A stretch of 64,000 nt of DNA from Halobacillus litoralis (lineage in GTDB: Bacteria; Bacillota; Bacilli; Bacillales; Halobacillaceae), in contig NZ_WMFA01000001.1 in assembly GCF_009856445.1 (NCBI RefSeq), positions 186,001-250,000 of the forward strand, in the 5' to 3' direction. Shown here piece after piece: positions 48,720-56,103 of this stretch. Both the position numbers and the translations under genes were made by a program. The notes beneath the pieces were generated by a model. That model saw nothing but the letters and a program-made list of their open reading frames with translations. It made no database searches and was not told where the DNA came from. Numbering within the stretch: position 1 is the first letter of the stretch; each line of letters opens with the position of its first letter.

Positions 48720-49613
48720 ATGAAATTTAAGACATTTGGTCGCCACGGAAAAGAAGGCGTTAAAAGCCTAGCTAGAAACAGGTGGATGTCCATAGCCTCT
48801 ATTTCAGCTGTGACAGTAACCTTGTTGCTCGTTGGAGTTTTTGCCACACTGCTATTGAATTTAAATGATTTTGCATCTCAGATTGAAGAAGACGTAGAAG
48901 TTCGCGTCTTTATAGATGTCACGGCAGAAGATGAGAGTCGTGAAGCATTAAAAGACAAAATTGAAGAGGTATCAGCTGTTTCATCAGTAAAGTTTCAATC
49001 CAAAGAGGAAGGGTTGGACAAACTGATCGACAGTCTCGGCGATGATGGAGAAGTATTTGAATCCTTGAAGGATGAAAACCCTCTGAATGATGTTTATATC
49101 GTCAAAACAGCTGAACCTGAAGATACAATAACAGTGGCACAGACGATAAATGATTTTGATAGTGTAGCCAAAGTTGAATACGCCAAAGAAACCGTTCAGC
49201 GTCTCTTTAGTGTTATGGATGTGGCTCGTAATGTAGGCCTTGCGATTATCGCTGGTCTCCTATTCACCGCCATGTTTTTAATTGCAAATACGATTCGCAT
49301 TACAATTGTTGCTCGTAAGAAAGAAATTGAAATCATGAAAATGGTCGGAGCGACAAATTGGTTTATCCGCTGGCCTTTCCTTTTTGAAGGCTTGCTGATT
49401 GGTCTTCTTGGTTCACTCATTCCGATTGCCATCGTTGTGTTTGGGTATGATTACCTTTACACAGAAGTGACTACAAGATACCCAACATTGTTCATTGAAT
49501 TGTTGCCCGTCTATCCATTCGTGCTGAAAGTATCCGCACTATTAATACTGATGGGGATTGTCATCGGTTTATGGGGAAGCTTTACGTCCATTCGTAAGTA
49601 TTTGAAAGTATAA
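48720..49613 (+). CDS. ftsX: Cell division ABC transporter permease-like protein FtsX
   Basis: FtsX with FtsE moves murein hydrolases by conformational coupling rather than transport. The 297-residue protein shows the N-terminal family pattern MKFKTFGRHGKEGVKSLARN, a first membrane helix (about 22-44), the large external loop (ECD, about 45-170) and three C-terminal helices with ITIVARKKEIEIMKMVGATNWFI, which couples to FtsE. The start at 48720 follows GGGGTG by nine bases and aligns with known FtsX starts. No ftsE gene is upstream or elsewhere in the window, which is unusual. The next gene encodes an M23 hydrolase activator, the expected target of FtsEX. Confidence 0.9.
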   Translation: MKFKTFGRHGKEGVKSLARNRWMSIASISAVTVTLLLVGVFATLLLNLNDFASQIEEDVEVRVFIDVTAEDESREALKDKIEEVSAVSSVKFQSKEEGLDKLIDSLGDDGEVFESLKDENPLNDVYIVKTAEPEDTITVAQTINDFDSVAKVEYAKETVQRLFSVMDVARNVGLAIIAGLLFTAMFLIANTIRITIVARKKEIEIMKMVGATNWFIRWPFLFEGLLIGLLGSLIPIAIVVFGYDYLYTEVTTRYPTLFIELLPVYPFVLKVSALLILMGIVIGLWGSFTSIRKYLKV

Positions 49614-49666
49614 ATCTATTGAACTGCCAAAAATAAACAGGTAAGGATTCGGGGGAGGAAGAAAGT

Positions 49667-51031
49667 TTGAAGTTGAGAGTTTTAGTAGCCACTCTGACCG
49701 TCAGTCTTATTCTATCCGGTTTTCCACTCTATTCTCAAACAGTTAACGCAGAAACAAATCAGGAGAAATTAGAGGAGAACCGTTCCAAGCAGGAAGAAAT
49801 TGAAAAAGAGAAACAAGAAAAGCAGGAAGAAATTGAAAAGCTTAAACAACAGCAGGAAAAAGTCAACGCAGAAATCGCACAGTTGGACAAGCAAGTGATG
49901 GAAGCGATGAATAAGATCGAAACGAAAGAGAAGGAAATTGCCACAACGAGAGAAAACATCGAGCAATTAAAAGCTGATATTGCAGAACTTGAAAAAAGAA
50001 TTGCTGAACGAGATGAACTATTAAAGGACCGCGTTAAATCCATGCACCAAAACGGTGGAGCGATTGATTACCTGGATGTTCTTATGGGCGCTGAAAGTTT
50101 CGGAAACTTTTTAGAGCGTGTTATGAGCTTGAACACCATCGCTACTCAGGATAAAGAAATTTTGGAACAGCATAAAGCCGATAAAGAAGAAGTAGAAAAG
50201 AAAAAAGCACAAGTTGAAGAAGAATTAGCTTCTCTTGAGGATAAGCTCCAAGAATTAGAAGCGTTGAAACAGGAACTCGATCAGAAGAAGCAAAAGAAAA
50301 ATGAATTGATGGAAAGTCTTGAACGAGACGAAGAACTTGCGCATAACCATGTAATGGATATTGAAGAAGAGCAGGATACACTTGCTGCGCAGGAAGCTGC
50401 CATCCAGAAAGAAATTGAACGTGAGCGTGAGAGAAAACGTAAAGCGGAAGAAGAAGCTAGAAGGAGAGCCGCTGAAAAAGCAGCCGCTGAAAAAGCAGCT
50501 GCTGAGAAGGAAGCGAGTGTTTCAAACACAAGCAGCAGTGACTCAAGTTCTAGTTCTAAATCAAGTTCTAACACAAGCTCGTCCAACGAGTCATCCTCTT
50601 CCAATAGTGGTGGATCCTTATTCAGTTGGCCGTCAAGTGCTCCAGTCACATCTGAATTTGACCGTAACCGTATCCACCCAATTACAGGTGTTCCAAAGTT
50701 GCACTCTGGAATTGATTTGGCTGCCGGAGGTACGGTTCCAATTAGCGCCGCAGCAGATGGAACGGTCATCCGTGCCAATTACTCATCTAGCTACGGGAAT
50801 GTGGTAATGATTTCCCACCGTATCAATGGACAAACCTTCACGACGGTATATGCCCATTTGAGAAGTACGCCTGCCGTTTCTGCAGGACAGTCTGTTTCAA
50901 GAGGTCAATTCCTTGGTAATATGGGTACTACAGGGGCATCGACCGGACAGCATCTTCACTTTGAGATCCATGAAGGAAGCTGGAACGGAGCACGTTCTAA
51001 TTCCGTAAACCCGCGTAAATACTTGCCATAA
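49667..51031 (+). CDS. Secreted murein hydrolase activator/endopeptidase, coiled coil plus M23 domain
   Basis: The protein (454 residues, TTG start after GGGGGAGGAAG) has a signal peptide (LRVLVATLTVSLILSGFPLY, cut near VNA-E), two long coiled coils (about 30-125 and 165-275, rich in K, E and Q), a serine-rich linker (about 285-315), and a C-terminal LytM/M23 domain. The zinc ligands are kept: HSGIDLAAGG gives H-x3-D, and the HLHFEI motif gives the second histidine. The plan is like EnvC and PcsB, whose coiled coils bind the FtsX outer loop, and it sits 53 bases after ftsX. With all zinc ligands present it may itself cut peptidoglycan. Confidence 0.9.
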   Translation: MKLRVLVATLTVSLILSGFPLYSQTVNAETNQEKLEENRSKQEEIEKEKQEKQEEIEKLKQQQEKVNAEIAQLDKQVMEAMNKIETKEKEIATTRENIEQLKADIAELEKRIAERDELLKDRVKSMHQNGGAIDYLDVLMGAESFGNFLERVMSLNTIATQDKEILEQHKADKEEVEKKKAQVEEELASLEDKLQELEALKQELDQKKQKKNELMESLERDEELAHNHVMDIEEEQDTLAAQEAAIQKEIERERERKRKAEEEARRRAAEKAAAEKAAAEKEASVSNTSSSDSSSSSKSSSNTSSSNESSSSNSGGSLFSWPSSAPVTSEFDRNRIHPITGVPKLHSGIDLAAGGTVPISAAADGTVIRANYSSSYGNVVMISHRINGQTFTTVYAHLRSTPAVSAGQSVSRGQFLGNMGTTGASTGQHLHFEIHEGSWNGARSNSVNPRKYLP

Positions 51032-51045
51032 AAATAAAGCGTAAG

Positions 51046-51088
51046 AAAGACCGATGGAGAATCCTTAGGATTTTCCATCGGTCTTTTG
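51046..51088 (+). terminator. Terminator of the ftsX/M23 operon
   Basis: AAAGACCGATGGA and TCCATCGGTCTTT pair perfectly around a partly paired loop; TTTTG follows. Confidence 0.9.
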
Positions 51089-51373
51089 TATGTCTACCCT
51101 TAACAAATTTCCTAAATCGTTGATCATGGATTTATTCAAAAGAGAATCTATGGAGGTACAGCAGGAATTCTATTCGATGGATGGAAAATTAGATCTGCTC
51201 CCAGTTAATTGGTGTAGCCATGGAACGAGTTTCATGCGTTACAGGAAATGTATGATGAAAAGTAGCTTCTAAGGAATATCTCCCTCTAATCTAAGTCCAA
51301 TGCCTTCTCTAGCCCCTGTGAGCTGTAAGAGCTGTGTTGCCATGTCCTAAGGTTAACTAAACTGATTTGTTTA

Positions 51374-51622
51374 TCATTTTAACACCTTAAGACAGATTTT
51401 CTTGCTTCCTGCAGACACGGGAAGCACAAGTTGGACCTCATGAATTCCAAAGGTGGTAGGTTCGTGGAAATCTTGTTTATAGCGAATATGGAGTGCTTTT
51501 TTTAAAGAGTTATTCACATGTGTATAACTCTTTAAAATTTGACCGGAGATTATATCCGCAGTTTTTCTTCTCTTAAAGCTTTCTATCATTTTTTTCTGGT
51601 TGGTAGGAGATATACAAAGCAT
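51374..51622 (-). CDS. Hypothetical protein, doubtful (82 aa)
   Basis: The minus-strand frame encodes a basic soluble peptide (KKMIESFKRRKTADIISG ... HEVQLVLPVSAGSKK). No ribosome site precedes the ATG at 51622, and the frame is open a little further upstream. It overlaps a 36-bp near-perfect palindrome of two DnaA-type boxes at 51501-51536, so the DNA may be regulatory and not coding. It lies 47 bases after the zinc-ribbon gene on the same strand. No family is recognised. From 51089 to 51373 nothing else is seen. Confidence 0.25.
   Translation of the reverse strand: MLCISPTNQKKMIESFKRRKTADIISGQILKSYTHVNNSLKKALHIRYKQDFHEPTTFGIHEVQLVLPVSAGSKKICLKVLK
51501..51536. promoter_or_regulatory. Palindrome of two abutting DnaA boxes
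   Basis: The 36-bp near-perfect palindrome (one mismatched pair) has TTATTCACA and TGTGTATAA side by side at its centre. Each is a fit to the DnaA box TTATNCACA, in head-to-head orientation. Flanks TTTAAAGAG and CTCTTTAAA extend the dyad. It may bind DnaA or another dimeric factor, or be the stem of a minus-strand hairpin. Confidence 0.5.
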
Positions 51623-51669
51623 GAAGTAGAAAGCTGACCGGGTGAGAGTGAGAAAGCCAGTGCATTACT

Positions 51670-51858
51670 TCATAAGGTTGACTTATATTTAATATACGTT
51701 TGAATCATCTTTTTTTTGTGTAAGTTAGGGTCTCTTGTGTGTATGGGAAGAGGAGCTGAATGTGTGAGGTCTTCGTTGCATAGAGGACAATGCCATGTTC
51801 CATTACTACTACTGCTGAATGAGGATCTATGACATCGAATGCACAACTTTTTTATCAT
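51670..51858 (-). CDS. Small zinc-ribbon protein (62 aa)
   Basis: Two CxxC pairs (CIRCHRSS and CPLCNEDL) 20 residues apart mark a zinc ribbon. The rest is basic and ends KKKMIQTYIKYKSTL. AAAGGAGA lies eight bases before the ATG. It is divergent from the intracellular protease gene across a 246-bp intergenic region that holds the palindrome GAACAATTGTTC (51951-51962). Family and role are not recognised; such ribbons bind nucleic acid or protein. Confidence 0.6.
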   Translation of the reverse strand: MIKKLCIRCHRSSFSSSSNGTWHCPLCNEDLTHSAPLPIHTRDPNLHKKKMIQTYIKYKSTL

Positions 51859-51950
51859 GAAGAGGTCTCCTTTACTAGGCCTTTTGTTCTTTATAAAGAA
51901 TTCATATACTCTATTATACTGCTTATATGTTATATAACAAGTACTATTAA

Positions 51951-51962
51951 GAACAATTGTTC
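51951..51962. promoter_or_regulatory. Operator-like palindrome between divergent genes
   Basis: GAACAATTGTTC is a perfect 12-bp palindrome within a wider AAGAACAATTGTTCATT context, between the zinc-ribbon gene and the protease gene. Regulator unknown. Confidence 0.35.
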
Positions 51963-52104
51963 ATTATAGATTACGAAATATCGTATATTAGTCCTCTTTT
52001 TTTTGATATCATGACCGTAACATACGTTCGGTGTTATAATTAAAGAAGATCATTCTTCATGACCAGTCTTCCAGTTTATCGTATATATATGAAGGAGGAA
52101 GAGG

Positions 52105-53067
52105 ATGAATAGAATGAAGCTGATTCCTTACAGAATGGATGCAATTCTGGACACGACTAATGAGGTCCCCAAAGGTGTGCATATGGTGGAGGCTCAAAGT
52201 TTATGGGATGAGACCGACCAGGGGAAGGGCAGCGTGGTAGCTGTTATTGATACAGGCTGTCAGTGTAATCATCCAGACTTACAGGGGCAAGTAATCGGGG
52301 GTCGCAACTTTACGAATGATCATGATGGAGATCCGGAAAATTTTGAGGACAATAATGGTCACGGGACTCACGTTGCAGGTACCATTGCTGCAAAAGAAGA
52401 TGGCAAAGGTGTTGTTGGCGTTGCGCCTCAGGCGAAGTTACTTATCCTCAAGGTGCTCTCAGAGGAGGGGAGTGGGCAATATCAGTGGATTACAGAAGCC
52501 ATTGACTATGCTGTTCAATGGAGAGGGGAAAACAACGAGCGTGTTCGAGTAATCTCCATGTCCCTTGGAGGACCTGATGATACACCAGACCTTAGGAATT
52601 CGATTTTGAATGCTGTTTCTCAAGGGGTTTCTGTTGTATGTGCAGCAGGTAATGAAGGTGATGGACGTGAAGATACGATGGAATATGCTTATCCTGGTGC
52701 CTATAATGAAGTCATCCAAGTGGGAGCTGTTAATGAATCACGTCGCTTAGCCTCATTTACAAACACGAATGACCAAATTGATCTTGTGGCTCCTGGAGTT
52801 AACATCCTCTCTACCTATCTTGAAGGTAAATATGCCCGATTATCAGGCACATCCATGGCAACTCCTCATGTTTCTGGTGGTCTTTCTTTAATCATCCCTT
52901 TAGTAGAAAAACAATTTCAGAGAAAGATGACCGAAGCAGAAATCTTTTCACAGCTTATAAAGCGGACAACTCCATTGGGCTATTCTAAAGTCGCTGAAGG
53001 AAATGGCCTGATGACCTTGTCACTAACTAAGAAATTAGAAAAATTATTCAGTTCCTATATCACGTAA
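52105..53067 (+). CDS. ispA: Intracellular subtilisin-like serine protease (ISP)
   Basis: The protein (320 residues) has no signal peptide and carries the short inhibitory propeptide typical of intracellular subtilisins, with the LIPY motif at residues 6-9. The S8 catalytic triad is intact: Asp in VIDTGC, His in GHGTHVAG and Ser in SGTSMATPHVSGG. The oxyanion asparagine is in AAGNEGDG. ISPs are made at the onset of stationary phase, activate by removal of the propeptide, and degrade cytosolic protein. AAGGAGGAAGAGG precedes the ATG. It has its own terminator. Confidence 0.93.
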   Translation: MNRMKLIPYRMDAILDTTNEVPKGVHMVEAQSLWDETDQGKGSVVAVIDTGCQCNHPDLQGQVIGGRNFTNDHDGDPENFEDNNGHGTHVAGTIAAKEDGKGVVGVAPQAKLLILKVLSEEGSGQYQWITEAIDYAVQWRGENNERVRVISMSLGGPDDTPDLRNSILNAVSQGVSVVCAAGNEGDGREDTMEYAYPGAYNEVIQVGAVNESRRLASFTNTNDQIDLVAPGVNILSTYLEGKYARLSGTSMATPHVSGGLSLIIPLVEKQFQRKMTEAEIFSQLIKRTTPLGYSKVAEGNGLMTLSLTKKLEKLFSSYIT

Positions 53068-53077
53068 TCCTATGATC

Positions 53078-53111
53078 AGAAGAGAGGTTCTAAACCTCTC
53101 TTCTTTTTTTA
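53078..53111 (+). terminator. Terminator of ispA
   Basis: AGAAGAGAGGTT pairs with AACCTCTCTTCT around a three-base loop, followed by a T run. Confidence 0.92.
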
Positions 53112-53202
53112 TGCAACCTAAGTCCACTATGTAGAAAACCGGCAATAAACTAAGTCCGTGATATTGTGTCAAACTGTGCATATTTATGTTGGAAAATCAC
53201 AT

Positions 53203-53380
53203 GTGTACAATTATGAATACAAGTGTACATATATGTTTATTTGTACACAAAATTGAATACAATATGTTTGCAATTATGTATTCATGTACACAAACATGTA
53301 CATATACCGTCATATAAAGATGTGTGCAATATTGTGTGCATGTATACAAAAATAAAGGCAAGTACACAATTATGAACACG
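53203..53380. repeat. parC: Iteron-like array, candidate centromere (parC) of the ParM locus
   Basis: TGTACA occurs five times within 100 bases (53204, 53224, 53242, 53285, 53297), mostly as GTGTACA or its complement, with variants GTGTGCA at 53322 and 53334, TGTATACA at 53341 and GTACACA at 53362. The longer word CAATTATGAA-ACA recurs at 53208 and 53367 and inverted near 53270. The array lies directly upstream of the parM promoter, where ParR-binding repeats are found in ParMRC plasmids. No gene lies between 53068 and 53469. Confidence 0.65.
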
Positions 53381-53392
53381 TAAAAAGGCGCA

Positions 53393-53421
53393 TTGACTAT
53401 TTTCTGATTGTTTAATAGATT
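53393..53421 (+). promoter_or_regulatory. Promoter of the parMR operon
   Basis: TTGACT, a 17-base spacer and TAGATT fit a sigma-A promoter 49 bases before parM. It abuts the iteron array, so binding there could control it. Confidence 0.6.
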
Positions 53422-53469
53422 TAAAGGAAGGTGAGGTCAAATCTAGCAAAAGAAAAGGAGAGCTGTGTA

Positions 53470-54657
53470 ATGACGAACTCTAGAATTGCAGCTGTTGATG
53501 TTGGTAACGATGCCGTGAAGGCGAACTTTGGAAAATTGGAATCTTCTCTATATATTCCTAACGTGGTCGCTAGAGACCTTGAGGACCGTCCAGTTATTGG
53601 GATTGAAGACTTAGATGATAAGGATCCACTCGATAATCTACATATTCGAGTGCATTCCCCCGCTTTACGGGAGAACAATGCTATCTATCGTGTAGGGAAT
53701 TTAGCTACGAAAACGACAAACTCTGCGGAGTTGGATCCTGGAAGTTATAAATCAGAAGAAGATCAAACTTTGATTATGCTGTTTGCATCTCTTGCTATGG
53801 ATGCTGTTACTGGAAAAGATGCGCAATCAGCAAAAAACAATGTGATCGAAGCAAACTATACACTTGGTACAGGTTTACCTTTACGTGAAGTAAAAGAAGG
53901 CAAGGATGTGGGCTACCGCTCTCAACTTCTTGGTTCAGTACACCAGGTTGAATTTTTAGTCACACCTAAGTATCAAGGGATGAAAGTGAACATCAAGTTT
54001 GATGAGGTCAAAGTTTATCCAGAAGGATTTGCTGCGTATGTGAACCTTGTCATGGACAATGATTTGAACATTATTAATAAAGAGTTAGTGGATAAACAAA
54101 TTCTGATCCAGGACATTGGTGGTCTTTCTACGGATATCGCTGTTATTAGAAACCGTAACGTGGATGATGACAAAGCTCAGGGATTCAACCTGGGAGTATC
54201 TGAGTCCTTGGAGATGATTCGTGACGAAATTCTTACGAAGCACGGAGTAGAATTGGACAGTCGCCGTGATGTTGTCGATATTATTACGCGCAAGAATGAT
54301 CGCCATCATATTATGGTCCGGGGAAGCCGTACAAATGTCCACGATATTACAGACCGTATTCTACTTGAACTGGCGAAAAAACAATATCGCTATTTAAGAA
54401 ATGTCTGGCAGAAAAATTCCCAGTCCGAAATCTGCTATTTCGTAGGTGGCGGTTCTGCTGTCTTGAAAGATTATATTAAGACATTGAATAATAAACTGGA
54501 TGGCTTTAACATTGAATTCTTTGAGGATGAGAATGAGAGCATCTGGATGATGGCCAATGCTTATTATAAGCTCATTTCTGACTACATTCGTAAGAATTCG
54601 AAGTTAGAAGACAAGTCTAATAAAAAAGTAGAACAAAAAGCTGGATCTTCTAAGTAA
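53470..54657 (+). CDS. parM: ParM/StbA-type actin-like ATPase
   Basis: The 395-residue protein has the actin/Hsp70 nucleotide fold: phosphate 1 DVGNDAVKANF (10-20), phosphate 2 QDIGGLSTDIAV (Asp215) and the adenosine motif YFVGGGSAVLKDYI (Gly326-328). GPLR-like and GIGLPLRE-type features of plasmid ParM proteins appear as TLGTGLPLREVKEG. ParM forms dynamic filaments that push apart plasmid copies held by ParR on parC. The ATG at 53470 follows AAAAGGAG; the frame is open for 13 more codons without a start. The gene lies between the iteron array and a ParR-like gene, but its wider setting is chromosomal. Confidence 0.88.
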   Translation: MTNSRIAAVDVGNDAVKANFGKLESSLYIPNVVARDLEDRPVIGIEDLDDKDPLDNLHIRVHSPALRENNAIYRVGNLATKTTNSAELDPGSYKSEEDQTLIMLFASLAMDAVTGKDAQSAKNNVIEANYTLGTGLPLREVKEGKDVGYRSQLLGSVHQVEFLVTPKYQGMKVNIKFDEVKVYPEGFAAYVNLVMDNDLNIINKELVDKQILIQDIGGLSTDIAVIRNRNVDDDKAQGFNLGVSESLEMIRDEILTKHGVELDSRRDVVDIITRKNDRHHIMVRGSRTNVHDITDRILLELAKKQYRYLRNVWQKNSQSEICYFVGGGSAVLKDYIKTLNNKLDGFNIEFFEDENESIWMMANAYYKLISDYIRKNSKLEDKSNKKVEQKAGSSK

Positions 54658-54666
54658 GGTGATTAG

Positions 54667-55275
54667 ATGAGTTCTTCTAGAAAAAGTGTGGAGAGGGGCC
54701 AGTCGATTACGTTCCGGGTCCCCTCGGACACACCTGATCATTTATTAAAACAGCTGTCCCAGTTAAAAGAGAAGGAACGAAGAAATTTTTCAAGTAAGAT
54801 TGCTCAGTTTGTCCTTGAGGGCGTCAATCAGTCCTTAACGAAAGACAAGGAAACCGTAACCATCCCACTCCCGAAAGCACTTACGAAAGAGCAGAAAAAT
54901 TGGATTAAGCACGAGCACTCAGAAGCTCTCATCGGCAGCATCCTTTATCAACTTATGATGGACCCTGTCAGAGCAACAACTTTACTTGCATCGCTAAACA
55001 GCAATGCCTATCACATTGATGATGCACTATATCTTCAAGAAGAGGCGGCTACACAGGAAGAACCTCAGGAAGTAGAGTTTCCAACAGAGGTTGAACCTGA
55101 GAAGGAAAAAGCTGTGTTGCCTGAAACCCCACTCGATTTGGATGGAGATGATGACCTGGATGATTTGGATTTGGACAATCTCCAAGCTGATTTTCAGGAA
55201 CAACGAGAAGAAGAGGTTCAGGAAGAAGATGACGATGATCTGCTTGGTGACTTTTTATCCAGAATGAATAAATGA
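54667..55275 (+). CDS. parR: ParR-like ribbon-helix-helix adaptor with acidic tail
   Basis: The N-terminal 60 residues look like a ribbon-helix-helix DNA-binding domain (beta strand QSITFRVPSD, then two helices DHLLKQLSQLKEKER and FSSKIAQFVLEGVNQSL). A helical middle part follows, and then a long acidic linker (about 125-190; DLDGDDDLDDLDLDNLQADF) ending in a short amphipathic segment DDLLGDFLSRMNK. ParR proteins bind parC with the RHH domain and the ParM filament tip with a C-terminal helix, which fits this plan. It starts nine bases after parM with AAGGTGATT. Identity rests on position and fold pattern. Confidence 0.75.
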   Translation: MSSSRKSVERGQSITFRVPSDTPDHLLKQLSQLKEKERRNFSSKIAQFVLEGVNQSLTKDKETVTIPLPKALTKEQKNWIKHEHSEALIGSILYQLMMDPVRATTLLASLNSNAYHIDDALYLQEEAATQEEPQEVEFPTEVEPEKEKAVLPETPLDLDGDDDLDDLDLDNLQADFQEQREEEVQEEDDDDLLGDFLSRMNK

Positions 55276-55278
55276 TCA

Positions 55279-55315
55279 TAAGCCCCTCGTATAAGCGGAG
55301 AGGGCTTATTTTTAT
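55279..55315 (+). terminator. Terminator of the parMR operon
   Basis: ATAAGCCCCTC and GAGAGGGCTTAT form a stem followed by TTTTTATT, four bases after parR. Confidence 0.85.
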
Positions 55316-55410
55316 TGGATAAATTTCCGAAGGTCTATTTAATTGGATAAAAATTGAAACGATTCCCTGGCTTTGATCGTATATGTAGCCAAACAGCCGG
55401 GGGTGTTTGT

Positions 55411-56103
55411 ATGGAAATGGTACTGGAAGTCAAAAACTGCAGTGTCGATATCCAGAAAGAAAGAATATTGAAGGATATCAGTTTTCATGTGAGAAGAAAA
55501 GAAATTGTGGCATTGGTCGGTCATAATGGGGCTGGAAAATCAACATTGATGAAAACGATGATCGGCTCGCGGGATAAACTTTCTGGTACTTTATCTATAA
55601 CTGGAAATGATCAGGATAAGCACTATAAAGCGTATAAGAGGAATTTTACATACATACCTGAAGAACCGCTTTTGTTCAACGAATTAACTGTCTATCATCA
55701 TTTTAAACTTTATCAAAAGAGTTATTCTGTTCCTGAAGACGTCTTTGAGAACCGTGTGCGCACTTATACAAAAGGGTTTGAATTGGAGGACAAGTTGGAT
55801 GAATACCCAGAAGCATTATCCAAGGGGATGCGGCAGAAAGTCCAGACGATTTGTGCTCTCCTCCCTGATGTTCCTGTCTTATTCATAGATGAGCCGTTCA
55901 TGGGCCTCGATGTTTATGCAGGGCACTTCCTTGAGGAAGAGTTAGTAAGAAAAAAAACACAGGGGGCCAGTATCGTATTGACCACTCATCAACTGGAAAA
56001 GGTGTCTGAACTTGCCGACCGCTATGTCATGCTGGTCGAGGGGGAGGTCTCTTCTTCAGGGGATGTGTCGGAATTTCACGAGTTGGAAAGAAGGTCGACA
56101 TGA
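55411..56103 (+). CDS. ABC transporter ATP-binding protein, EcsA/YthP type
   Basis: The 230-residue ATPase has Walker A GHNGAGKST (about 38-46), the signature LSKGMRQKV in place of the usual LSGGQ, Walker B VLFIDEPFMGLD and the switch histidine in LTTHQLEK. The next gene encodes an EcsB-family permease and overlaps by one base. B. subtilis has two such pairs, EcsAB and YthPQ; EcsAB affects secretion and intramembrane proteolysis. The ATG at 55411 follows GGGGGTG; the frame extends 19 codons upstream without a start signal. Cargo unknown. Confidence 0.85.
   Translation: MEMVLEVKNCSVDIQKERILKDISFHVRRKEIVALVGHNGAGKSTLMKTMIGSRDKLSGTLSITGNDQDKHYKAYKRNFTYIPEEPLLFNELTVYHHFKLYQKSYSVPEDVFENRVRTYTKGFELEDKLDEYPEALSKGMRQKVQTICALLPDVPVLFIDEPFMGLDVYAGHFLEEELVRKKTQGASIVLTTHQLEKVSELADRYVMLVEGEVSSSGDVSEFHELERRST

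Noticed and set aside
48620-48730. 36-codon frame overlapping the ftsX start as a real gene
   Set aside because: It has only a TTG start and a weak similarity to an FtsE tail; kept as a possible remnant, not called as a gene.
51090-51272. 60-codon plus-strand open frame after the M23 gene
   Set aside because: Its start lies in the tail of the terminator hairpin, no ribosome site is present and the peptide resembles nothing known.
51540-51690. Possible frameshifted comK remnant on the minus strand
   Set aside because: A short MHWLSHSHPVSF stretch recalls ComK, but the flanking sequence does not match in any frame.
53197-53379. 60-codon minus-strand open frame over the iteron array
   Set aside because: The peptide is a low-complexity string of Y, C, I, V and H produced by the TGTACA repeats, with no ribosome site.
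53203-53380. Possible CRISPR array
   Set aside because: The repeats are 6-10 bases, irregularly spaced and in both orientations, without unique spacers or cas genes.
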